Source: Sarcocystis neurona (Eukaryota; Apicomplexa; Conoidasida; Eucoccidiorida; Sarcocystidae). Taken from it: a stretch of 64,000 nt of DNA. Every line of letters starts with the position of its first letter. Position 1 is the stretch's first letter. The translations under genes were made by a program, and so were the position numbers. This document shows positions 48,201 to 60,200 of the stretch, piece by piece. Below the pieces are notes generated by a model that was not told the DNA's origin, did not search any database, and was given only the letters and a program-made list of their open reading frames with translations. Location of the stretch: NCBI GenBank assembly GCA_000727475.1, contig KL647289.1:1304036-1368035 (forward strand). Reading direction: 5' to 3'.

Positions 48201-51200
48201 CCTACTTTATTGATGAAGAAGCTGTCTCGCCTGCAGCGTATCGCGGCTGCCTGCAGAGAGAGTGTAGCTGCAGTATCCACACTTTGCAGGCCATGCTTAT
48301 TTTCCAGGGACAAATCGACGCGGTCGCAGTCAAGACGCCGCGGGAGCTCGCCCGTCTTTTCGAAGAGATCTCCGGCAGGTAAGGCCCCCCTCCGTTGTTC
48401 CAGATTTCTGTCAGTCCACTTGTCCTGCGCTTTCTCCCGGAAACGTACGAACTCTTTTTACGCACGTCTTAACGCCTCACACAAGATTTCGACCTTTGCA
48501 CTCGATCGCTCGACTGCTCCGGGCATTGTCACTGCTGCATGACGCTCCCCGAAAAGGGACAGTTGCTGGCACGGTGCAGGTCCACTTGCGTGCACACGCG
48601 CCGATATCACTGCGTAGCTCCCTGCTCATCAGTGTGTCTGGCCACCTCTCCTTTGTACATGTGTAGCGAGTGAGACATAAAAGAGAAACGCACTTCCGGC
48701 TCCCGCCACTTATTATAAGGTTTGCAGAGCTAGTGTGTTCCCCCCTGCTCTCCTTCAGTGCCACTTATGCAGAGCGCTACGAGGCCGCACAGGACGCCAT
48801 GCGGAAAGCCCGAGAAGAAGCACAGCGTCTGTTTTGCCGGTGCTCACAGCTGCAGCAGGAGTTGAAGGTGTTGCGTAAGCAGAAGGCTGAAGCTGACAAC
48901 TACCTGCGCCAGAAACATCAACAAGTACGCTTGTCTCTCTTGTTATCAAATTCACGCAGCGTGCGCGGCATGCATCATATAGAGCAATCAGTCTGTGACC
49001 ATGTGTGTTGCTGCAGGTTCCCATATACTATTATGTATCCGATGTACGGCGGACAGCAGAAATCAGCTCGACTGCATACGCTTGTAGATACATCTATGTA
49101 TATATATTTGTTTCACGAAAAAGTATACGCTCATTACCTGGGTGGACTCGTATACACGTCTTCCACAGAATTTTCTCTCCGTGTGTCTCGTGGAAAGAGG
49201 TGCGGACATCTTTGTCTGCAGGGAGTTTCTCCGCCTGTTTGTAAATTTCTGTCGAGCAACCCATGTCCACCTCTGTGTAGTACGGTCCCACAGTCTCGTC
49301 CTGCCGTTCCGCTACTACGTTGACCGTCCTCCTGCTGGCCAGGTGTGTCTTCTATCACTACTGCCGCTTTGCTGGGCTAAATTTATTTACTAGGTATGCT
49401 GCTGGCGCTGCGGCCCTCCTATTGTTGGTTTCGCGTAGCCGCACGTGGTTTTACTTGGCTGCAACTGCTGCCCGCTGACACTGCTGCTCCTTTGCCCGAG
49501 GGTCGAACGCTGCGGCCTAGGCCGTGCATTAAGAGGTACGAGCATGCGTCTGTGATTGTGTGGACGTGCGCTTGGTTACAGCGACACCTCGAGGAGGAAC
49601 TCTATCTCTTTCGTTTCTTCGTGGCAGAGCGCATCCAGGCAGTGGAGAAAGATCATCAGCAGCAGGCGGAGCAGCATCAACTGAAGCATCGCGAGCAGCT
49701 CGAACAGCTGTTGTTGGAAGCGCAAGACGCAGATCGCGAGAGGATCACGAAGGAGTTGGAGCTGCAGCAAGTCAAAGAGAAGCTGGCGAGGGTCGCTCGT
49801 CAATCAAATGAACTGGTGAGAATTTATCTTGGATGTTTCTGTTGGACAACCAAGTCCGTTGCTTCTTTGTCGGCGCTTCCTGCGCCTCTACTCCTATCCT
49901 ATAGCGAGTGCCGCGGTGGACTGCTTCACTAGCGGCTGCTCGAATACGGATTACTACACAGGCGGCTCCCATTCTGCCCCCTCCAGTAGCGCGTGAGGCA
50001 TTTGTGACGTATTTCTCTAGTCAGAGCTTCGACGTGGACTGCCGTGTATAGAGGTAAACAGTTATCTACGCATGTGTGCGTGTGTATATGCATGTGTCTC
50101 TGTGTATTCCTATAGATGTTAGTGCGCTGCCCGCCTGCATTTTCTTTCCGCAATTCCGGCCGCGCTGCTGTGTTTTTATTGAACTTCTGGTGAATCCGCG
50201 TAGAGGCTTGCTCCTCCGTATCGCCCCCGCCGCAACTGGAGAGTCTTCTCTTGTTTTTGCGTTGCAGTCAGCGCACGTGCAAGGGGGGTATCTCAGCCAT
50301 GCACGTGTATGCGTACGTGGTACCGAGTAGTAGATAGAGGCGGCCTCGTGCGTCTCTAAACCCGTGGTTGCCCGTCTTTTGTGGCGTCTTTACTAGGCAA
50401 GATTGTTTTCCAGGTGCATAGCGCAGGAGGGGAAGAGAGCTAGTGACTATACGTATAGGTTCACCCACATCGTCTGTGCTCCTCAAGTGTTATTTCACGC
50501 TTGTGGATTCCGGTGTAGCTCTGTTGTAATATGTCTTTGATTGCCAGTGTCGCTGCTACACCACTTGAGGTGTCATTCTGTCGGCCACCTCCCCCAGGAT
50601 GGCTCCTATTACTAACGGTGAAGGTGTGGCAGCGGTCCGTCTGATCTGCCATACCGATGGTTCTCGGTTGACGCGTCTGTTGCTTCCTGCTGTCGACGCG
50701 TTGCTGCTGATTAGCGAGGCAGCTGTATGGCAATGCTGGAGCGCGCGAGGTTTCGAGAGCAGCAGCGGGAGGAGGTGCAGCGACAGCAGGCTAAAGTGGC
50801 AGCGCAGAGGGCGGAGCTGATCGAGTATGAGCAGCAACTGTTGCAACAAAGCGTGCGCGCTGCGGAGCGTATGCGAGAAGCTGAAGCCCGGGTGGAAGCG
50901 GCGGAGCAGCGCTGCACATGCGCGCAGCAGCAACAGGATTCGTTGCTGCGGCAGCGGCTTACGCCAGAACAGCAGGAGCTCCTGCGGCGCCTCGAGATCA
51001 GCTGGCAGGAGCAGCATGCTCTGCAGCAGCAACGCATTGCAGCTCGCCAGCTGCAGCTGAAGGCTCTACGCAACACCCTCGACCTGGTATTCTCATATGT
51101 GTGTGTAGCTGTTTGAAGGAAAAATGCATGTAGACTTGTGTCTGTATTAGCGTGTACCTGATTTGTATGTGTGTATTTAACGGGTAATATCGGCAGTGCT

Positions 51201-54200
51201 GTGGCATGGCAGCGCAGACATGCACTTGTATTTCGGGACACTTTGTACATGCAGATGCTGCAACGTGTGGGGTGCGACTCCGTGTAGTGGTGCGGCGGAA
51301 TAACAGAACGTAACAGGCGGATGAGGGGTCTCCTTCGCTTGGGCACGAGTTACTTCAGGTGTTCTGTCGAGTGCAGCTTCTTACCACTTTCGGCAAGCGC
51401 TTGTGTTGTACTTCTGACAATCGATTGATACGGGTGTCGGCACGTACGGCACTGCATTGTGGGGTCTACGAGCAGTAGCTTGGTGCGTCTTCCCTTACAA
51501 CCTCCTGCTGCGGTGGGTGCGAGTCGCTAGTGTGACCGCTGCGATGTCTTGGGGCTGGTGGTTTGCAGCTGCAGGAGGAGGAGCGAGAGTTGGCGCGCAG
51601 CGAGAGCACTGCACAAGAATTGCACACAGAGACGGCTGCGAAGGCGGCTGCAGTGGGTGAAGGGCTGCAGCAGGTGTTGGCGCGCGCCCATAGCGTTAAA
51701 GAGGGTCTCGACCAGCTGCGCAACCTAGTTGCGGTAGGCTTGTTACGCCAGTCACACTCTGTCGGTCGGAAAAATCCCTTCTGCTGCTGCTGCTGCTTTC
51801 CTGATGTTTCACCGGTGAGGATCTCACCTGGATCCACTTCTGCACGCTGGTAGACCAGCGTTTGCTGATGCTGCTGTTGGCAAACTAACTCTTGTCGAAC
51901 CCTGCTTTACACACCTACGCGCGCACCACGTCCCCTTGTACCGTCTAACGCACGTCTTCTGGCAGCCCACCTTCTCTTTTTGCTGTTCTGATTGTTGTCG
52001 CTACTGCCAAGACTGGAGAGGAACAGCGGCACTCACTGGAGCTGCTCAAGGAGGAGCTGCAGCAGCAGCTGGCTCAGGAACGGAACCTGGAAGTAGATAT
52101 GAGACGCGTAGCGCACGAGCGAGAGGTGTGCGAGCAGCTGAAGCGCCATGTTTCGCATGCAGGGGTGCATGCTGCAGCAATTGAGTGCTGCCAGCCTCTC
52201 AATAAGCGACTTACTGTAGCAGTTGCTGCTGCCCTTGGAGAACGAGCCACCAGCATTATTGTCGACTCTCACGAGCTCGCTACGGTACGTCCAACACACG
52301 CGTCAGCGCGTGGTGCAGCTGGGAATTCGCTGTTCACCGTCGCCCCTCCTCGCTGTACTGCAGGTCACGTCCGCTTCTCTCTGCTGCTTGCTGACAGCTG
52401 CCGCTCTGCCCGTGCTGCTCTCCGTTACCGCTGTTTTTCAGCTGTAGGACTGATTCCCTTCGCCCCTGTACTCGTCTGCTTTTGGGTGACGCCCCTGCAG
52501 CACCTCTCTCCGGCCTCCAAATGGTAGCACCTAGTTTGGTTCGCCACGCGCATATATGGAGATAAATGCGAGCACATTTGAGACACTTTCAGAATATGCT
52601 GCAATGAAGCAGTGAGCTGCCGAAGGGGTGTTTCGACGGTGCGCGGCTGCTGTCTGTATCGGTCTGTTTCTGTTTTGCGTGAGTGCTTACAATTGGGCAC
52701 GGATTTTCATGATCGTCGAAGGAAGCACGCTTTTTACTGTAGTCTCGCTAGCACACGAGTCTTGTGGGCGGTATTGCTGCAAGTGTCACTCGGGTCCTGC
52801 GTGCCGGCATGTCGTAACTGCTGTGGCTACCCCCCCTTGGCCCTCTTCCTTTTGCAGGAGCTGCAGTGGGTGTCGCGTGTGCGTCTGCTGTCGCTGCAGC
52901 GATTGCCGTTCTGTTGCTGTGACTGCGCACTGCTGCAGTTGCTGCACCGGTATGCTGTGTTGCACTAACGCGTGTCGCCGTTGCGCAGCGTTGTATCGAT
53001 TACCTGAAGACCATGCGGCTGGGGAGCCGGGAATTTCTTCCGTTGGAGACCCTACGACTCCGAAGTGGGGGCATTCGACGAGCACCAGCAGAAGCAGGCA
53101 CCCTGGAACAATGGCGGCAGGAAGATTTTTTCGCCGATGAGGAAGACGAAGAAGATGTGGGAGGAGGACACACCCTGCCGCCGCCTCCTATGGATGAGCT
53201 GCCCCCCGGTTGCCGATGGGCTGTGGACTGCGTTATTTTTGAAGACAAGCTCCGTCCGGTTTTCGAGGTAATCCTAACCAGGCGCTGTTGCTCCTTAGAA
53301 GCCACAACTTCCTGCCAGCGTATCCACACACTTTGCCGCTGCAGCAGGCGACCTCAGCGTCCGCCCTTCTGCCAAGCCGTTTAATTGTATTTGTGTACAA
53401 GCGGACAATACTCCACTGTTGCAGTCGACGTTGTTGCCAGTACGAAAAAAGCAGTGCCTCTCTCTCTGATCGCGCTTCGAGACTTTTTGAGCTTGGATTT
53501 CAAATACTTTTCTGTGCTCCCCTTGGTCACCTGACTTTTACTGGGGGCGTGTCGCTCGGGCTGCTCTCGTGCTCACACTTGCGCTGCAGCATACCGGGCA
53601 AGTTCTTCTCCTCACCTCTGTCTGCAGCAGACTGCTCTAGCGCACACGTGAATGAACTGGACGCGTAATATACCAGCGCAACGGTCTATAGCGGTATTTA
53701 CACGTTAGTCAGTGTCGTTCGGCATGTGCTCCTTTGGTCAAATGTAACAACTCCTTAACGACGTCTTGCCTGTGTCTGCGTTGTGACTGTACTCTTCATT
53801 CTGCTGCAGTTCCTGCTGTCCGACTGCCTGATCGTCCCGACGCTCGCGGTGGCGCAGCAGCTCAGATACGGGCATTCCGGCTTTCCTGCTCCAGCGGCCG
53901 CAGGTGCTCTTGCTCCGCGCTCTACGAAGGGCTTACACCAGTACCGCATGGTTACACTGGACGGAGAGAAGCTGCTGCGCAGCGGTGTCATTGCCTTTGA
54001 GGCGGGCGGCCTCATCGCCCGGTTAGCGGCTCGCTGGGAGTCCCAGCAGCAACAACGCCTTGCCGACCGGCTTCGCAACGTTCAGGAGCAGCTAGAGGCA
54101 TTAGAAGTCGCAGAGGTAGGCTAGGCGTCTCTGCAGTCACTGGTGCTGACACTGCGCCCATTACTGCTGCAACGCGACAGCGTCGAAGACAGCAGAAAAC

Positions 54201-57200
54201 CCTGTAACGCAGGACCAGATTTGAAGCAGTGATCCTTGCTTCCCATGTATTATTGTGTATTCGTCTCTTGGTGACGGTGCCACGCGCGGACCACTGGAGA
54301 GCTTCGTCGTAGGATGCGCAGTGTTAGCTCCTTGCCAGTGAAACGCCGTTCCTGTAGGCCAGAGAAAGGGAGGGTGGACACCAGAGAGAGACTTGGACGC
54401 GTTTGTACTCTCTACGAGTACGCCGCAGATACACAACTCGGTGGACGTAATAAGATAGAGATATTTACGCTTGCGACTTGAGCCGTGTGCACCTTGTTGC
54501 GCGTGGCGCCCGCGTGCATCTCCCTCTGTGCCGCTTGGTATCCTGGAAAAGACTTTCATGAACTGTGCTTAGGCTGTCACTCTCCCAGTTACATATTACA
54601 CTCATACCACGTGTCACAGACGACTAGGAACAAATCGCAGGTGATTGCCGACGGAAGAGTGAGTACTTTTTTTTCGCCTACCTGTTAATTCCTTCGTCAT
54701 TAGAACTCTTTTCTGTATCAAGTAGATTTACAAAATGGGCGTAGGGACACGAACGAACTCTTCTGCCGTGGGAGACCCTTCGTACGAGCTGAAACATATG
54801 TCTGTCGTCTTGTGTGTATGGGGATGTATATGTATCTGCGCATATCGACTACTAAAGGTAATCGAGCTCCTGAGGGAGACACCTGCCTTATGGGCTCCTC
54901 GGAGATTCAGAGTGTGGACCTCTCGCGTGCTGCCAGCTAAAAGGCTCTCGAGAAGAGAAAGAGGCTTGTAGAATGTTTGCGTTTGCACGTTGCCGCCGTG
55001 GCTGTGGCCGCAGCCCTGCTCCTGTGACGCTGTCGCGGGTGCTGTTGATGCTGTTGGTCTCTTCGTTGTGTACCTGGTAGCCCTTACGTCTCCGACAAGC
55101 ACCCGTAGCGTAGCCAGAGGCTTCTTCTTTGTACGCACCCGACAAAGACAAACGCTCGCCGACGATGTAGCCGTATTCGCGAGGCGCACGCAGATCCCCA
55201 CTGGCGTGTAAACACCGGGTATACAACCACCCGCAGAGGCTCACTGCAAAACAAACCGCGAGTTGTGTTCTGCTCTGTTCTGACGCCGCAACGCAGAGGT
55301 CTCTGTCACAAAACGGTTCGGCTTCAAATAACAGAACGTATCCTTCAACTTACGTCCTACTTGTCCACCTTTGCATCTGACCCGTCTCACGTGGGGGAAT
55401 GCTGCGGGGTCTGCTACAGGGTAACTAGCGTCTGCGTTGCACCCCGTTGTCGGAGGACACTGCCTCAACCAACGTGTAATGCTGGATGCGCAGGACTTTT
55501 CCGTCGCGCACCTGTGAAGTTCTTCTGTACACGTTCGTCTATAAGCGGTGGGTACATACTGGTAGCTGACGGTGCACCTGTGATGACCCACTGCCATGAC
55601 CCATTTCTACAGCGACGCAGGGCATACACACACCGGAGGGACGTTGTGTTGTTACCCCACTCGGTGGAACACCACGAGGCATCGCCGCCATATCACCACC
55701 GTAGAGGGTGGTGTCTCTTCGTGCGTGTGCACGTACGCGGTGGCTGCACACAGTTGCCACTTCAAGCTCCTCTGCCAAGGGAGTGCGCTACGTTGCCGCT
55801 GCTGTGCAGTGTCTCTGTTGCTGCTGCTGCTGCGTTCCTTTCCGTCCTGCAGACGACAAATTCTGAGAAGCTGCTGCAGCGCACGGCTGAGTTTGCTGCT
55901 CTGCATCGGCAAAGCGTTCAGCTGCAGGCGAAAGCGCGTGTTTGGGGTGACCAAGCGGAGGAGAAGCAGCAGACGCTGCTGCAGCTGCGGCGGCAACTCC
56001 ACCAGCAGCAACAGCGGGTCGCCGCGTTACGGGAAGACATTCGAACGAAACAACAGCAAATCGATGAGGTAACTGACTGGAGCAATGCAGTAACACACAG
56101 TCATCAGAAGAGGCGAGCTTTTTTGAACGGAACACTGCAGAATGCTTAAGGGTAAAATCCGCAGAGGACAGACAAGCAACCGCGTTTGTATTCAATCCAT
56201 TGTCCAAGAAACACACCGAGCAGGCAGCAGAATACGTTTGCTTGCCGAGCTAGCTAGCTGCTTCCGTAAAGCGCTAGCAGAGGTCGAAAGAACTCAGGCA
56301 AACGTTGATACTCTACTCACATATCAACAATGTTGACATTACGCGACGAAATAATGGCGCAGCTTCCGAAGGGAAAAGGTAAGCCTGAGTGTTGTTGCAT
56401 TTGTATCAGGGGCGGAGCAACAGGCAGCACCAATATGGATGCTTGCTTTACTTGGAAGAAACTCATTAGCTGCTCCTCGCGACATTTTCTGTACACACTG
56501 AAAGAACCTGCGGCGATGACGGCTGCTTCTGCTGGGCGAAGAGACGTTTTCTGCCGCTGCTGTTGCTGCTGCTGCGCTTTCGTCAGAAGCAGCGAAACCT
56601 CAAGAATTGTATTGCTAGAAGAAGGCGAACTCGCTGCCAAACCGATTTTTTCTCCTTAACTCTCCCACCTGGAGCGACGGTTGATCTTTCCGCTGCAATT
56701 CGCGGAACGTCCTGCTTGGTGCTGCTGCTGCTGCTGTTGCGCTTTGTTCAGATGCAGAACAACCTACAGCAGCTGGATCAGCACCACTTTGCGCCGTTGG
56801 ACCGCTCTGTGGGTCGCAAGCACGTGCGGCAGGAGGAGCAGCGGAGTCAGCAGTTGCTCGAGCAGTACCGAGCTGAGGCAGCGTCACTGGCTAAACAACA
56901 GCAGGAGCTGCAGGCGGAGCTGGCCGACTGCCGCGACCGGCTGCAGCAGCTGCAACGAAAGGAGGAGCAACTTTTGGGTGGGATACGGGAGGAGCGGTTT
57001 CAGCAGGAGGAGCAACGGCTGCTACAGCAGCTGCAAATCACGGAAGAAGAGGTGGCGCAAGCGGATCACCAGAGCGAAAGTGCTGCCGCCGAGTACAAGA
57101 AAATCAAAGACGAGCTGAAGCACCATACCGAGCATTTACAGAAGGTAACAGTATACGAAATGAAAAAGCACTTACGGCTCCGCACGGCGATGCGCCTCAG

Positions 57201-60200
57201 TGGGGGAGCAGCAGGCGCACGACCCGCAGTAGGGTCAGCCGTGCAACGACAGCAGCGGCAGCAGCCCCGCATGGTGGTGAGTTGCAGCAGCGAGAGCATA
57301 TATTTTTGTCGCGTCGGGGAACAAAACTGCACGGCGACCTTCAAAGAATGAATCCATACTACAGCTGCACAAGAGAAACGCGTAGCACCTAAACCTGACT
57401 GGCGAGCAACACCTCACTGCTCTATGTTGCGTAACCACTGGTGTAGGAGTGTCAACAAGTACAGGTCGCGCGAAACAGGGAGGCGGCGACTTGTACACGC
57501 GCTGCGTCTGTACCTGCAGAGGTGGCTGTTCGTTCATCATCCTTTTCTGTTGTCGCAGTCGTTGACACTTCCGGATGAAGAACACGTGTCGCAGATCGTT
57601 AAAGAAGAGCTTGAGTTGCTGCGGCATCTACGTGCTCCCCGATGGAGGGCAGGCATAGAGTTTTTTCCATCAAAGTGACTGCTGCCGCGTGGCGATGGCA
57701 GAGAGATAAGACGGGTACCGCTGCTATCACGGAGGGGTGCTGCTGTGTGTGTGAATGTGTCGGCGATGCCAGATTCGCGAGCAGGTGGAGGCCCGTCAGG
57801 CAGAGCAGCGGCGACTGGTGCGGGCTGCAGCTACTGCGGCAACGCGGCAGGAGCAGGCAGCGGAGGAGCACCAGCAGCTGCTAGAGCAAATCGTTCAGCA
57901 GGACATTCGGCTGCCGCTGAGTGTAGGTTCATGGAGAGCTGTGCGCGCCGCTATGTTAGGTGAGGCAGCAACTAGAGGAGATCTTGCTGTTGTCGCGAGC
58001 GATGATGCGGAACAATACCAGCATCCTGAACCAGCAGAAAATGCGACCGCTGCTGCGGAAGACGAAGCTAACGAAGAAGAACGGGAGAAGCGGCGCAGGA
58101 GATGTAGTAGCGTCACTGGGCTGCGCGGCACCAGCAGCTCCATCAGCAGCACAAGAGATGTTTGTTGGGCAGGTCCTGTCGCAAGGGAAGAAAATGAAGA
58201 TAAAGAATGCGGCATGCACGTTGACTCGGAAGCGACTGCATGCGACCAGCAGCAAGCCGACGGAGACGAAGGCGTACGGCGCGGTGTTGAGGAACGCTTC
58301 CAGTTTGACTTCACCAGGCTACCAGCGGACAAGAGAGAGGTGCGTCGCTGCTTCATGTTTCCGTCAGTGTCCTGCACCCTGACGCTTTTCCTTCGTAAAT
58401 AGCTTCGGATGCACTGTCCCCCACGCGTGTGCTGACCAGCAACCGCAGGCACAGCAACTTGGACGGCTTTGAAATTCAAGGCAGCCGTGAGAACGTGCTG
58501 CTACGTTTGGCGTCTCTCCGAGCCTTTTGTTCTGTCGTGGAGACTTCAATCTCACTCTCGCTGCCCCTGCTGTCTCTCTCTCGCGATGCTATTCCCTATC
58601 TTCCACTCTCTCGTTGACATTTGCTCCCACGCCTCTTCAGATCCAATTTGCATTTTCAATCGGTGTATCAATGTGGCGTACAGCGTCCGCCGCTGCATCT
58701 AACGCATATTTGCCTAAAGCGGGTGGAAGGGCGGAATTAAGACAAAGAGCGTGGTGGAGGTCGACTAGGGCCTCCTTAAAATCGTTCGGTCTACCTATGA
58801 GCAACTGCTCCTTTGCTGCTCCTGTTGCAGAGTGTTCATGCTATTACCCGGCGGCGTGTCTCTTGTGCTGTTGTGCAAGTCTTCGTATTGCCGGTGAACA
58901 CCTTTGTGTGTGCTGTGGGTGGTCCGTCTTCGCCGCCTGACATACCTTTTGCCGTGCTCCTGGGTAAACTTACGCCTGTTTCGTCTGCTGAAGTTGGTCG
59001 GTCGCTGTAGCGTCGTGGCCACGTCAGACGTTTTCCGACGCAGACGGAAAAAGAGTGAGCAGAAGAGTCAGAACTGGCAGACAGAAATAGTGACTGCACA
59101 GCTGTGATTAGACAACTTTCTGCGCAAGAAATCTTCAAAGGAAGAGATTACGAATGTTTCTTCCTTACGTCGAACCAATGAATTCCGAAAATAGTGAGTC
59201 CTTGTCGGCGGTTGTCTGCTTCTTGTGCTCTTGTCTGCAGCTATATGCTAGGGCTGTCGTTTCTCGCGTGTACGGCTGCGGCACCCGCTACTGCATATGC
59301 TCGGAGCTGCGCATTTACGTGATGCACATAGACTTGGACGTTCGCTGCTGCGGCTGTTCGCCATTTGCGTGTGCTGCAGCTGGTGTCGCGGAGTGTGCGA
59401 CAGGGACTGACATCTGTGTTGGAGGAGGAAAAGGAGAAGTACCACCAGCAGCTGCAGCAACAGGCGGTGCTGCTGCGAAAGCTGCAGCCGAACTTGAAGG
59501 CGGACGAACAGCAGCAAAGGCTTCAGCAAGAGTTGCACGAGCTGGAAAAGCAGAGGGAGGTTTGCAGCGGTTCTGCGGCTGCCGCCGAACAGGAGCTGCA
59601 GCAGCTGCAGGGTTGTCGCAGTACGCTATTCCTGCGATGCTTTCACCATTGCCGGGCTGCTGTGGACTTCTTTTTTAGGGAGCTCACAGCAGCAGGAGCG
59701 GGCGACGATAGTTGTTCGGAGGGAGAAGAGAAGGCAGCCACACGCAGCGGCATATCCGTTTCCAGTGCTGCGGCAACAGCAGCAGAAGAATCTGCGGGAA
59801 GTGCTGCAGAGAGAAGAGAAACAAACCTAGACGGGCAACCCAGTACACCAGTGGCAGGAACAGCAACAAAGAACCGGCAGCTAGGGGGAGACAGGTCTGT
59901 TCCACATTCGCTGCAAAAGCATGCGTTCAGTAAACGCAGCAGAGACGGAGGGCGTGCTGGAGCGCTCGACAAAGTAGGCGGCAGAGCTTTTCTTGAGCTG
60001 GAGCCGCTCAGCAGCGACAGCACGGATGCAGCTGCTGCCGTCCGCAGCCGCGAAGACGAAGCTTTCCTATGGTATGTCTCACATGCGATACGTTCGTCGC
60101 ATCCCACTTTCCGCGTTGACAGTGTAAGGCTTCCGTTGCAGCCACACAGCCACGTTCCCACTTCTCCACTTGCTGCTCTCTCCCGACATGACTGCCTATA

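Noticed and set aside
49396..49581. Extension of SMC1-like exon 5 to an upstream ATG
   Set aside because: The stretch before 49582 is intron-like and ends in ttggttacag. Phase 0 from exon 4 fits the exon start at CGA CAC CTC.
55265..55852. Long plus frame before SMC1-like exon 11
   Set aside because: Open upstream of the acceptor, but the sequence is unlike a coiled coil and begins inside an intron. The exon starts at 55853 after tcctgcag.
56142..56336. Helical-looking frame in SMC1-like intron 11
   Set aside because: No acceptor/donor pair in the right phase was found, and exons 11 and 12 join in frame without it.
57559..57660. Possible SMC1-like exon (SLTLPDEEHVSQIVKEEL...)
   Set aside because: It has a good acceptor and helical sequence, but no convincing donor in the needed phase 0. 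The alignment to human SMC1 does not require it.
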